Source: a virus. Taken from it: a stretch of DNA of 64,000 bases. The notes below the pieces were generated by a model that ran no database searches, was not told the DNA's origin, and saw only the letters and a list, made by a program, of their open reading frames with translations. A program made the translations under genes and the position numbers. Where the stretch lies: positions 1 through 64,000 of IMG/VR virus record IMGVR_UViG_3300028569_002801; one strand, written 5' to 3'. Numbering within the stretch: position 1 is the stretch's first letter; each line of letters begins with the position of its first letter. Below are positions 40,427 to 49,994 of the stretch, piece after piece.

Positions 40427-41302
40427 TTATTTTTTTAATGTTGTCAACTTTGGTTTTATGTCCATTTCCATAATCGTATCAATATCCTTTCTATCTACTC
40501 GATATTCTGTAAATTCCTGATCATCTGTTAAGTGGACAATAATACATCCTAAAAGTGGTAAATTTTCATATTCCGATCCTTTTAACATCTTTAACAATAA
40601 CTTACCATAAAGAGGTAATTGTGTATTATAGTGACCAAGAGCATTGTTAGGTAAATGTTTAAAAGGTTCTCTCATGGGTTTTGTATAGTTATTGGTTTCC
40701 ATATTTTTCTTTTTGTTTGATTTATAGTCGGTAATAATAAATCCATATCCGGTTTTACTTTTATTCATAATTAACCAACAAGTATCTCCCTGACCAACAT
40801 AACCCAGTTCCGGATCACCTAAAACAATTTCAGTATCAATTAATACCGCACCTCTTTCTTCCATAAGTTTTAAAAAATTATAACCAGCCTTAATCATACG
40901 ATCACCCTTCATAATCATTTCCATGTCACACTCATAAATTGGTTGTCTTACTTCTTTATTTAGTCCACACCTTTTTAATGTTTCAATTTCCAACTCATAA
41001 TGCACCCTACTACCCATATTTGTGGATATCTTACCCATCTCTTCCCATTCATCTAGTAATGTTTGCATCACATAAGGATCCCCCTTCGCCTTTGCCCTTG
41101 CCGCCTCCTCAGTAGGAAATTCATCATAAAATAATTTCATTACTTTTGAAACCGATGGGAAATCTTTTTTAAATTTTCCATCAACATCCATCATAGTATA
41201 TTCGTGACCATCTTCTTCAAAAGATAATTTTAACTCATTTCGTCTTATTGATAAGACATTTCTTATGTCTTCCGCAACTTTTTTTATTTCTTTTAAATTC
41301 AT
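40427..41302 (-). CDS. PD-(D/E)XK exonuclease (RecB/Cas4-like), 291 aa
   Basis: Core motifs in order: EIVLGDPELGYVGQGD (metal Asp), IITDYKSNKK (D-x-K), and HYNTQLPLYGKLL (Q-x3-Y). Typical of phage single-strand exonucleases of the RecB superfamily. Overlaps the primase gene by 4 nt, linking it with replication-recombination. Confidence 0.88.
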   Translation of the reverse strand: MNLKEIKKVAEDIRNVLSIRRNELKLSFEEDGHEYTMMDVDGKFKKDFPSVSKVMKLFYDEFPTEEAARAKAKGDPYVMQTLLDEWEEMGKISTNMGSRVHYELEIETLKRCGLNKEVRQPIYECDMEMIMKGDRMIKAGYNFLKLMEERGAVLIDTEIVLGDPELGYVGQGDTCWLIMNKSKTGYGFIITDYKSNKKKNMETNNYTKPMREPFKHLPNNALGHYNTQLPLYGKLLLKMLKGSEYENLPLLGCIIVHLTDDQEFTEYRVDRKDIDTIMEMDIKPKLTTLKK

Positions 41303-42219
41303 TTTTTATCTTCCACATAATATGGTGTAATATCACCCCTTAGATCACAAACGTCCTTGTCTTTTGGTAGTTTGACGAGTTTTACTCTATTATAAAGGGC
41401 TCCACCATTCAGTTTATCGTACAGTTTTTTTGCGTCGTCGTACGCATCTCCATCAAGACAAATGATGATATCCTTTTTTGCCTTGGTATAGAGTTTTTCC
41501 CACATATTGTCATTGATATACTTACCAAGTAACGCAATTGAGTTTTCTAAAAAGAAGGAATCAAAAACTCCTTCCACAATATAAATGTCTTTTTTAAAAT
41601 CAATCAGACTTTCATTAAAGATTAAAAAGTCCTTTGCAGCTTCGGGGTTTTTATATTTAAGTTTTGATTTTGGATTCCAAGATCTAGAAACGAAAAAGTT
41701 TAGATCACCTTTTTTATTAAAAGACGGGACAATAATCCTTCCGGCGTATTCACCTTCAATACAAATACCTATTTGGAATTTATCTATAATTTCTTGTGTG
41801 ATTCCTCGTTTTTTAAGGTAATTAAAGGCTTCTTTTCTTGGTATATGGACTGGATGTATTTCATCAAACTTTTTATATTCCTTTGGTAGTTCTAATTCTT
41901 TAAAGACTTTTTCTTTCTTTTCAAACTTATCGGGACGTATTAACTTATATGTTTTCTTATCTTTTTTTGAACCAAATTGACTAATAAGTTTTCCTATGTG
42001 TCCGTGAGTGTCGTGAGTTTCCCCACAGGACCAACAATGGTAAACACTTTTTTCTAAAGAAACCTCCAAATTACCTTTACCATCACCTCTATCCAATCCC
42101 TTTATTTCGTAAGAACAAACAGGACAATCATACGCAATCTGACCAATACTATCGTCGTATTTATGTGGGTCACCTAAAAAATTATCTAATACGTCTTTTA
42201 ATATGTCATAATCCATCAT
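41299..42219 (-). CDS. DNA primase with zinc finger and TOPRIM domain, 306 aa
   Basis: N-terminal zinc-binding module with Cys at 32, 35, 62 and 65 (CPVC, CWSC; a Cys4 instead of CHC2). TOPRIM at about 210-270 with IYIVEGVFD (Glu) and IIICLDGDAYDD (DxD). Makes RNA primers for lagging-strand synthesis. No helicase domain is fused, so a separate helicase is expected elsewhere. Start may be either of two adjacent Met. Confidence 0.9.
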   Translation of the reverse strand: MMDYDILKDVLDNFLGDPHKYDDSIGQIAYDCPVCSYEIKGLDRGDGKGNLEVSLEKSVYHCWSCGETHDTHGHIGKLISQFGSKKDKKTYKLIRPDKFEKKEKVFKELELPKEYKKFDEIHPVHIPRKEAFNYLKKRGITQEIIDKFQIGICIEGEYAGRIIVPSFNKKGDLNFFVSRSWNPKSKLKYKNPEAAKDFLIFNESLIDFKKDIYIVEGVFDSFFLENSIALLGKYINDNMWEKLYTKAKKDIIICLDGDAYDDAKKLYDKLNGGALYNRVKLVKLPKDKDVCDLRGDITPYYVEDKK

Positions 42220-42249
42220 AAACTAATAATAGTAAAAGTTTTTAAATTA

Positions 42250-42771
42250 TCAAAACTTATTACTTTTAATATAATTTTCTAACGCCCATAATGGTTGTAA
42301 ATTTCCTAATGAATTAATCACTTTGGGGACCTCTTCTTTATCAAATGAAGATATTGGTTTTATATGGTCTATATGCCATAAACCGTAGTTTTCCCAAGAC
42401 ATCCCTTCTTTAAAGTTTTTTTCTAAATGTTGTTTAAGATCTTCCGCACTATAACCCAAAATATTTATTGTGTGATCTTTTTTTGAAATCTTTAAATGTT
42501 TTATTGTCCGATAAAGTAAAGTCCTCCAAGAATGGACATGTTTGTTTTTTTTATAATAGTTTTTATAAAATTCTTTTAAATAATCTTTATTATTTTCTCT
42601 AAACGTTTTGGCTCTTTTCCTATGTTCTATTTTTATATCTTCGTAATTTTCTTTAAAATTATTAGATCTACATATTTTGCACTGTTCCCTATAACCATCT
42701 TTTCTTCTTTTATGTTTATGAAATTCTGTTAATGGTTTTTCAATTTTACAAATTATACATACTTTACACAT
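42250..42771 (-). CDS. HNH endonuclease, 173 aa
   Basis: N-terminal CIICKIEKPLTEFHKHK and CKICRSNN finger, C-terminal HNH core LWHIDHIKPISSF with LGNLQPLWALENYIKS. Clearly related to 37843-38556, with a shorter linker. Located between terminator and primase. A TATTTAT motif lies at 42779-42785. Confidence 0.88.
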   Translation of the reverse strand: MCKVCIICKIEKPLTEFHKHKRRKDGYREQCKICRSNNFKENYEDIKIEHRKRAKTFRENNKDYLKEFYKNYYKKNKHVHSWRTLLYRTIKHLKISKKDHTINILGYSAEDLKQHLEKNFKEGMSWENYGLWHIDHIKPISSFDKEEVPKVINSLGNLQPLWALENYIKSNKF

Positions 42772-42791
42772 ACATTATATAAATATTTACA

Positions 42792-42822
42792 AAATAAAAA
42801 ACCCACCTTTATGGGGTGGGTT
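42792..42822 (-). terminator. Intrinsic terminator, minus strand
   Basis: AACCCACC/GGTGGGTT stem followed by a T-rich tract on the minus strand. It ends the 43333-42842 gene. Confidence 0.8.
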
Positions 42823-42841
42823 AATAAAATATTTTATTTTT

Positions 42842-43333
42842 TTATTCGTCAGATGCATCGCAATAATCATAACACTTATCCTCTAATTCAGAACATTCTA
42901 TTTCAAATTTTTGCATTCCACCAAAGAATTTTTTCTTACCTCTTAAATATAATTGGTTTTTTTCGCAATCATAAAATAATTCTAATTTAGTATCCATTCC
43001 TGGTTCCCAATTTTCTCCTCGTTCATATAAAAATTTATGTAGTTTTTTGTTACAACCTTCTTCAGGTCCATTTTCAAAAAATATAGGGTTATTTGACATG
43101 TCTACAACTTCTAATATGCTGTTACAACCTAACCCGTCTTTGGTTTGTGTTTCACAAGCAGCACCACGTAATACAACTTCCATAATTTCTAAACCACAAC
43201 TTGGATCAATTATCGTAAATTCTTTACCTCTAACTTTCATATCTAATTTAGAAATTCCAGATTCTGATTCTTTAATTATTCGTCTAACTATTCTAGTTAA
43301 ATCCGATTCAGTAAGTTTAATAATTTTTTTCAT
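42842..43333 (-). CDS. Cys-rich virion-type protein with leader, 163 aa
   Basis: Leader KLTESDLTRIVRRIIKE (IKE at 20-22), the clearest of the [IL]TE-type. The body has about nine Cys (GAACETQTKDGLGCN, GCNKKLH, CSELEDKCYDYCD), suggesting disulfides or metal binding. It has its own terminator and a TATTTAT motif (43360-43366), so it is expressed as a single-gene unit. Function unknown. Confidence 0.7.
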   Translation of the reverse strand: MKKIIKLTESDLTRIVRRIIKESESGISKLDMKVRGKEFTIIDPSCGLEIMEVVLRGAACETQTKDGLGCNSILEVVDMSNNPIFFENGPEEGCNKKLHKFLYERGENWEPGMDTKLELFYDCEKNQLYLRGKKKFFGGMQKFEIECSELEDKCYDYCDASDE

Positions 43334-43390
43334 TATTTTTTTTTAATTATTTATAATAATAAATATACGTTAGTTGTAAAAAAAACTAGT

Positions 43391-43996
43391 TTACCAAATC
43401 TTTTCTTGGTTCATATAACCAAGTACACAAGTGTAAGAATCCGCCATATCATAACACTCTTTCTTAAGTGTGTTATTTTTAGTATATAACCAAGTAATTT
43501 GTGGTTCTTTGTCTGATACCTTTTTCCAAATTAATTCTTTTTTGTCAATGTCTTTTGGTAATCCTCCAAATAGTACGTGTTTCCCTTTATCGTTTTGTTG
43601 TACAAAATCGGGCCAAGCATATTTTCTTGAATTATATGTAGATATATAATTAGGTACTATACCTAAAATATCATATATAGATTTGGTAATCATTGAATTA
43701 TATCTTAATAATGTTCCTACTGTCCACACATTATTAGAATTTAATAGTGGTTCTTCAATGATAACTTTAGATATCCCTAAGTTTTTATATCCTTGTAGTT
43801 TTTCTTCAAATAGATTTACCTTTAATAATAACTCGTGTATCTTATCGTCTACTTTTGGTTTTATAGTAGGAGAGAAATGAGTTAACTCTAAAAGTTCTTT
43901 TGTTTTAATATCAAATAAACTCCACCCTATTGTTTTGGTAGAGATATCCAACCCCAACACTTTAGGGGTATTTTTAAAATCTGATTTTTCTGACAT
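43391..43996 (-). CDS. RuvC-like Holliday junction resolvase (RNase H fold), 201 aa
   Basis: First strand VLGLDISTKTIGWSLF with catalytic Asp (about 17), second acidic motif VIIEEPLL (about 81), and closing CYDMADSYTCVLGY with the two C-terminal acidic positions. Matches RuvC-type nucleases in motif order. Would resolve branched replicating DNA before packaging, as gp49 does in T4 by a different fold. Confidence 0.85.
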   Translation of the reverse strand: MSEKSDFKNTPKVLGLDISTKTIGWSLFDIKTKELLELTHFSPTIKPKVDDKIHELLLKVNLFEEKLQGYKNLGISKVIIEEPLLNSNNVWTVGTLLRYNSMITKSIYDILGIVPNYISTYNSRKYAWPDFVQQNDKGKHVLFGGLPKDIDKKELIWKKVSDKEPQITWLYTKNNTLKKECYDMADSYTCVLGYMNQEKIW

Positions 43997-44000
43997 ATAA

Positions 44001-46214
44001 TTAAAAATCTAACTTAATCGGATACTGTTGTATTCCCTGTCTTTTTTCAGGTGATTGTATCTTCGATATAACCATAAGTTCTTTATTTGCGTTGTAAAGA
44101 GCAACTTCTGTTACGTATGGTGGTGTTGAATTATTCCAAGTTGGGTTAGACGAATCAAAGAATTGTGTCTGTCCTAAATTACAAAGGAAGTTCATTACAT
44201 AGATAGTCGCTTGAATATCTATTTCTATATTACCAAAGAAATAGTATTCACCCCCAAAATTTAAAGTTAAACCTGTTTGTCCTACCTGTGGTAATTGTAT
44301 GTAATTATTTAAATCGTAAGTAGGTGCGGTATCGTACATATTTTTTGTAATCTGTATAGTAGTCCCCGTCATACCGGTTTGTGTTAAATAATTATTTACA
44401 GTTGTTGCCGATATTTGTGAATAAACATCAATTTCTTTCCATAATGTCGATGATGGTCTTGTGGTTCCGCTACCAACTTTTTGAGCCAATATTTTTATAT
44501 TATTTGCAGTAAACCCTGAAGGTAATCCTGATATATTTTCTTGTAAGAATGGGAACTCATTACCGAACCTTACTAATATGTCTGATGCTCCTGGTAGTAA
44601 ACTCTGATCATTACCCGTTATTTCAGAATAATAATTACAATGTAAGGAATTGGTAAATCCTGTGTTTTCAAACAAATATGTTAAAAACAAAGACTCACTG
44701 CTACCTGTTAATAAACCTGCGGTTCCACCTAAAACACCACTAAAGGTATTTGGTGTTACTAACCCTAATTTAGGTGCGGGTAAAGTCCAAGAACGATTAG
44801 ACTTGTAGTTTAAAGCCGCAATTATTTCATCGTCATCAAAAACAATTATTTTTAAATCAGGAAAAACTTTACCTATTCTATTTGGTTGTCCGTTAGTATT
44901 TGCGTGTGTATCCCATAAATGGTAATACCTTAAACCAGGTGCGTTAAAATTTTGATCTTTTTTAGATTTAATATAATGTAATTCAAATAAGTTTTGGTTA
45001 GTAAATCCTGAAGGATCAGTATAGAATACCTCACCTATTGTTGCGTTTGGATTTTTATGCCACATTAACCACGGAATTGATAATTTAAAATTACGAGCCT
45101 GTCCTGTATTACCTGGATTTGTTGGATCATAGTCTTCCATAGCGAATTTTTCACCGTAGAAGTTATCAATTGATTGGTTTGTGTAGTGAACAATAGCAAT
45201 AGCTTTTTGATCCACAGGGGATACCGTAATTTCCTCTAAAAATGAATTATAATAATAAACAGAATCAGTATCTAACTGACCTTCTTCACTATTGTAACCT
45301 AAATACTCTTTAGTGTTGGTATATCCCGTTGATTTAAATTGATTAAAGTCTTGGTATGTGTTACTGAATAATCCTGCGGGTGATTCAGTCCAAGGTATGT
45401 TCATATTCCAAACATAAACATTTCTTTGTGATACGTCACAGTTTGTTTCAAAATTAAAAACATCTGTCGCCCAAAAAGGTTCAGGGGTAAAGGTATCATA
45501 CATTACTGTCATACCACTAGGGTAAAAAACAATACTAGAACTTCCACTTAACCCCATAGAATTAAAATTAGGTAGGTTCCTATCTACTTCAACATTTATT
45601 GTTGTTGCTGTAGAACTATCACCTGTAACTGAAACCACCAAATATGTAAACATAGGTGTTGCAGCAGATAATGGTTGTATGTTATCAGTACTAAAAAGTG
45701 TTAAAAACATTCCCGGAGTCACCGTACCTGAAACTGAGGTGTTAATACTTGTAGCTGAAAGTGTTAAAACATTACCTGACGTGATTCCTGAATTTTGAAT
45801 TACAAAATTAGGGTTAATGGTATATGCTGATGAGGTAAAGGCACTGAAATTAATTGATGTTCCTGTTGAACCACTGAAAAACCCTCTTGGTGCCGCACTA
45901 TTATAAACACTATCAATATACGAATTATCAAAAGGAACACCAAAAGTACTTCCCGATGTTGAATCAATAAAAAGTGGATACTTAATATGCATTCTATTTT
46001 TTTGGGGTACCGGTGATAAATTTTGAGCATTGTACTGTGGCATTAATACATTATAATCAACCATATCCATGTTTGATACGCAATCATAACAAACCTCACT
46101 ATCACCTATTTGGAAATACGCAATGTCAAATTTACCTTGTGATATTTTTTTTCTTGCCGCATCAGTCATTAATGTGTTTATTAATGCTGCGGTATTTTTT
46201 ATGATGTATGACAT
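44001..46214 (-). CDS. Structural (tail or baseplate appendage) protein, 737 aa
   Basis: The N-terminus (INTLMTDAARKKISQGKFD, then AYFQIGDSEVCYD) is like the attachment end of phage tail-collar or baseplate proteins. The rest is Thr/Ser/Gly/Asn-rich beta structure. No enzyme motif. A TATTTAT motif lies at 46220-46226. It closes the tail block, next to the resolvase gene. Exact T4 counterpart not identified. Confidence 0.7.
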   Translation of the reverse strand: MSYIIKNTAALINTLMTDAARKKISQGKFDIAYFQIGDSEVCYDCVSNMDMVDYNVLMPQYNAQNLSPVPQKNRMHIKYPLFIDSTSGSTFGVPFDNSYIDSVYNSAAPRGFFSGSTGTSINFSAFTSSAYTINPNFVIQNSGITSGNVLTLSATSINTSVSGTVTPGMFLTLFSTDNIQPLSAATPMFTYLVVSVTGDSSTATTINVEVDRNLPNFNSMGLSGSSSIVFYPSGMTVMYDTFTPEPFWATDVFNFETNCDVSQRNVYVWNMNIPWTESPAGLFSNTYQDFNQFKSTGYTNTKEYLGYNSEEGQLDTDSVYYYNSFLEEITVSPVDQKAIAIVHYTNQSIDNFYGEKFAMEDYDPTNPGNTGQARNFKLSIPWLMWHKNPNATIGEVFYTDPSGFTNQNLFELHYIKSKKDQNFNAPGLRYYHLWDTHANTNGQPNRIGKVFPDLKIIVFDDDEIIAALNYKSNRSWTLPAPKLGLVTPNTFSGVLGGTAGLLTGSSESLFLTYLFENTGFTNSLHCNYYSEITGNDQSLLPGASDILVRFGNEFPFLQENISGLPSGFTANNIKILAQKVGSGTTRPSSTLWKEIDVYSQISATTVNNYLTQTGMTGTTIQITKNMYDTAPTYDLNNYIQLPQVGQTGLTLNFGGEYYFFGNIEIDIQATIYVMNFLCNLGQTQFFDSSNPTWNNSTPPYVTEVALYNANKELMVISKIQSPEKRQGIQQYPIKLDF

Positions 46215-46245
46215 ATTATATAAATACTATTTTTTATATTTTTAT

Positions 46246-47847
46246 TTAACCAACTCTTATAGGTCTTGGACATATTAATCCAGTTTTTACCAATATCACT
46301 TCTTGAGGGTTAACAGAAGAGTTAACCGATTTACATAATGTAGGTGTTATTGTTATGTTTTGTATATTAACACTATCTTTTATCATTCCAAATAAATTGC
46401 AATGATCGCTTTCAACACAAGGAGTGTTTATGTATTGTACGATAGTTCCTGATATGGTCCCACTACCCGATAATTGTACAGTATAAGAAGTTGTGTAAGA
46501 ACTTAAATTTATATTACCTACTTCACACGCTGGATTAAAAGATGTTGATCCAACTGTCGATCCGGTTGTTGGTGATGATATCGTAAACCCACCTGTTTGG
46601 TTTGTTGTGATATTATTACTATAACTAATCGTAGGTGAAGTAATCGTATAAGCAGTTGTATTAACATTAAATAATAAATTCATATTAATAACGGTACCTA
46701 CAGGTAAAGGGTATGGACTAACACTTATCGACCAATTAGAGGTTTTTGTTGTTGAGTTACCTACCGTTATATTTGAACCAGGTGTTAAAATCAAACTTAC
46801 GTTATAATTTTGAAATAATTGTTGTGGTGTTAAAATCACTGTTTGACTTATAACTGTTAAATTAGAATCCTTAACATAAACAGTGTAAGTACCAGAAGAT
46901 AAACCAATAAAAGTATTAGATACTTGGTAATTTACAGAATCAATGGAATATAAATATGGTGATAATCCACCATTAGGGGTTATTGTTATAGAACCGTTAC
47001 TTGTTGTAGAACAAGTTGGGTTTGTCTTATTAACTGTCATTGTTAATGGTGGTGTTTGACAAATACCTGAGCTAACATATACAGTTGATCCATACGATAA
47101 TTGTCCGGTTAATGTCCAATTACCTGTTGGTGGTATAGTTGGTGATGCATAATATAAACCTCCCGGATATGTCCACCCACTAACGTTCCATTGTGTTGTA
47201 CCTGTATTATAATATATTGTTTGTGTATTGCTTGTCCAAGACGGATATCCATTTATTGTTGATCCTGAATTAAAATTAAATTGTGTTATATTTGTCCCTT
47301 GAGTAAGTTGTAAACACAAATCGTTTGGATATACGGGTGTCGGTGTAGGTGGTGGTAGACATTCGGTACAACCTGTAAACGGTCCATCAGATACTATTGG
47401 GAAATTACCAATATAAGTTTGTCCTGTATATAATGTTGTTCCACTGTTTGTCCAACAACCTATTTGTGTTGTTAACTGATAAACTGATCCACCACTTAAT
47501 GGGTTAACTAAATCTGCTAAATAATAAATAAAATTACCGGGAGTTTTACAATCCTCAAATGTATCGAGATAAAAACTATCATAACCAACGGTACATGTTG
47601 TTGTCGCGGTAAAATCGCCATAATAATCAACAACAGTCGCGGTATAATTACCGGGACTTAAATTAGTTAATAATGTCCCTTGTGAACCATTGTTCCAAGT
47701 AACATTATACGGAGACGTTCCTCCTGTTACAAATAACGCAATTAACCCATTGGTTGATTGAGGTGTTGACGCATTTATACTATCACACTCCAACCCCAAA
47801 GGTAAAATTGTTATGATATTACAACTATTTCCACTTAATTGTCCCAT
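46246..47847 (-). CDS. Tail protein with SprB-like repeats, 533 aa
   Basis: Two SprB-like units: GTSPYNVTWNNGS with LSPGNYTATVVD near the N-terminus and GLSPYLYSIDS with LSSGTYTVYVKDS near 300. A short Pro-Thr linker (PPPTPTPVYP) lies in between. SprB repeats occur in flavobacterial gliding adhesins. This is probably a host-contact tail fibre. Starts 1 nt after the stop of the upstream gene. Confidence 0.75.
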   Translation of the reverse strand: MGQLSGNSCNIITILPLGLECDSINASTPQSTNGLIALFVTGGTSPYNVTWNNGSQGTLLTNLSPGNYTATVVDYYGDFTATTTCTVGYDSFYLDTFEDCKTPGNFIYYLADLVNPLSGGSVYQLTTQIGCWTNSGTTLYTGQTYIGNFPIVSDGPFTGCTECLPPPTPTPVYPNDLCLQLTQGTNITQFNFNSGSTINGYPSWTSNTQTIYYNTGTTQWNVSGWTYPGGLYYASPTIPPTGNWTLTGQLSYGSTVYVSSGICQTPPLTMTVNKTNPTCSTTSNGSITITPNGGLSPYLYSIDSVNYQVSNTFIGLSSGTYTVYVKDSNLTVISQTVILTPQQLFQNYNVSLILTPGSNITVGNSTTKTSNWSISVSPYPLPVGTVINMNLLFNVNTTAYTITSPTISYSNNITTNQTGGFTISSPTTGSTVGSTSFNPACEVGNINLSSYTTSYTVQLSGSGTISGTIVQYINTPCVESDHCNLFGMIKDSVNIQNITITPTLCKSVNSSVNPQEVILVKTGLICPRPIRVG

Positions 47848-47848
47848 A

Positions 47849-49684
47849 TTAGAATGTTGAACCGCTTAATTGTTTCCATCCACTGTTATCCTTATAATAA
47901 AGGTAATTATTATCCCAAGTTATTGAACCTGGTTCACCTGTAGTGTCAACACTACTTGTTGGTGTGTATGAGGTACTAATTACAAAATTAGGTACGTAAG
48001 TTGTATCCGAATTAATGGCATTAATACCTGTTCCTCCTAATACAACGCTTCTAGATCCACTTACTGTGTTATTTCCACCCCCAATAATTGCGGACATAAA
48101 TGAATTAACAGTGTTTCCTGAACCACCAATAATTGCAGATTGTTTAACATCATCAGACGGAGATAAAAAGGTTATTTCATTTTCATATCCACCAAGTATC
48201 GCCCCACCATCAGTATCACCACTAGTTACTATATTATTCATTCCACCTAATGATACTGATAAGGGTCCGTTAGACTCATTATTATCTCCGTGTGTAAAGG
48301 ATACAATACCGTAAGAAACCGTCCCGACACCACCAGCATGTGAATTATCACCACTCGCTAATGTTCCTTTATTTTGTGAATGTGAATATTGTCCCGATGC
48401 AATTGTAAAGTCTCCTTCGGCGTGTGAGCCAATACCTATGGCATTACTTCCTGAACCTTCACTATGTGAATAATCACCATAGGATGTCGTTAAAAACCCT
48501 TCAGCATGTCCATAGATACCATATGTATACGATTGCCCTTCTGATGATGAATACAAACCAATACTATAAGAACCAGATCCTTTGGATGTTGATCCGTCAC
48601 CTATTGCCTGTGTTCTTTGTCCTGTTGCGTTTGCATTACGTCCCCCAAAAACTTGATTACCTCCCCATGATGATGGAGGATTTGTATCTGACATAATTGC
48701 TTGTGCTCCTAATGTATCGACTGATGTGTCATATAAATAAACTATAGTATTTGTACCATCAAATGTTACCGCACTAACACTAAATACAGATGACGGGTAT
48801 AATGAAGAATATGAAATATCATCAAAAAATACAAATGAAGTTGTTCCTGTCGTAAAGTTTAGTGAAACGTCACTATATGAAGAATCTAAAGTACATATCC
48901 CTGCGGTACACCCTGTTAATAAATAACCGTCATTTGATCCTGTTTTGGTTAGAGTGCCATTTGCATGTGAGTAGTTCCCATAAGTTCTACTACCGTTACC
49001 CAATGAAAATGATAATGTTCCATAAGCGTTAGAACCGTTAGTTTGTGTTTCATCCCATATTGAGATGGGTGAACATCCGTGAACGTTTCTTACATAAAAA
49101 TCAACAAAACAATTTCCTGAAGATGATCCAGGTAGATTATAGTATGTTGTTGCACTTATGGTATTTGCGGTTAAACCATTTGTAAAATTAGTCGGACCAT
49201 TAACTGTTCCTCCTGTAAATACACTACTACCACCTGTAGTTAAACCCGTTACCGTGAACGTACCTCCTTGATTATTTGTGAATGTAATCGTGTCAATACT
49301 AAACGTTCCTCCTGTAACATATGTGTCTCCTGTAATTTGTACTCCGTTAACAAAAAGGGTACTAGCGGATAGTGTATTAGCCGTTACACCATTACTAAAA
49401 ATAGTCGCACCTGGAACTGTACCACCCGTAAATACGGAACCTGAAGTGACTCCCGTTATATTTACCGTACCTCCGGTACTATTAGTGATAGTTATTGTAC
49501 CTGTACCACTATTATATGTTCCGCCGGTAATAGTCACAGAAGGGTATGCGTCAAACACTTGTTGTATTGATGCTTTATAAGATGACCCCGCAGGATCTTG
49601 TGATGTATCTCCTGTTATTACGATGTGAAGTAAATCGTCTACGGTTACTCCACTCGCTAAGGTTCTTGTTGTTAATTTTGCCAT
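47849..49684 (-). CDS. Tail fibre with YadA-head-like repeats, 611 aa
   Basis: The N-terminal module (RTLASGVTVDDLLHIVITGD, GSSYKASIQQVF) is shared with the 53092-53667 protein. The middle has Gly/Thr beta repeats. Residues about 370-500 carry repeats of the type SHAEGxxTxAxGxxSHSxG, as in YadA-family trimeric adhesin heads, then AIIGG-type repeats. Likely a trimeric fibre attached via the N-terminus. Confidence 0.8.
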   Translation of the reverse strand: MAKLTTRTLASGVTVDDLLHIVITGDTSQDPAGSSYKASIQQVFDAYPSVTITGGTYNSGTGTITITNSTGGTVNITGVTSGSVFTGGTVPGATIFSNGVTANTLSASTLFVNGVQITGDTYVTGGTFSIDTITFTNNQGGTFTVTGLTTGGSSVFTGGTVNGPTNFTNGLTANTISATTYYNLPGSSSGNCFVDFYVRNVHGCSPISIWDETQTNGSNAYGTLSFSLGNGSRTYGNYSHANGTLTKTGSNDGYLLTGCTAGICTLDSSYSDVSLNFTTGTTSFVFFDDISYSSLYPSSVFSVSAVTFDGTNTIVYLYDTSVDTLGAQAIMSDTNPPSSWGGNQVFGGRNANATGQRTQAIGDGSTSKGSGSYSIGLYSSSEGQSYTYGIYGHAEGFLTTSYGDYSHSEGSGSNAIGIGSHAEGDFTIASGQYSHSQNKGTLASGDNSHAGGVGTVSYGIVSFTHGDNNESNGPLSVSLGGMNNIVTSGDTDGGAILGGYENEITFLSPSDDVKQSAIIGGSGNTVNSFMSAIIGGGNNTVSGSRSVVLGGTGINAINSDTTYVPNFVISTSYTPTSSVDTTGEPGSITWDNNYLYYKDNSGWKQLSGSTF

Positions 49685-49708
49685 TTCTTTTTTATAATAT
49701 ATATAAGT

Positions 49709-49990
49709 TTATTGAAATTCATATGGTACTCCATCCATAAATTCAAATAAATCTGAATTTTGGAATTGTTTATAGTATATTTCAGTATCACAATAAACAC
49801 ACCCGTTATCATCAATTATTTTTACAACGTAACTAGTGTATGTTTCATATATCGCGGGTAATGTAAATGTGTATGGTATTGTTGGTGTTGTGTCTATGTA
49901 TTGACAAGTACCATAACAGGTGTCACAAACCCATATATCGTATGGTGATGTTCCTGATGTTACTGAATTAATTGTTACTATTGTTGACAT
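49709..49990 (-). CDS. Small tail protein, 93 aa
   Basis: Starts with a single SprB-like half-unit (GTSPYDIWVCD...IIDDNGC) and ends FEFMDGVPYEFQ. The same C-terminal motif closes the 53689-53976 protein (FNFMDGVGYIFQ), and the N-terminus is shared with 53991-54560. Probably a minor tail or baseplate component. Confidence 0.7.
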   Translation of the reverse strand: MSTIVTINSVTSGTSPYDIWVCDTCYGTCQYIDTTPTIPYTFTLPAIYETYTSYVVKIIDDNGCVYCDTEIYYKQFQNSDLFEFMDGVPYEFQ

Positions 49991-49994
49991 AATT

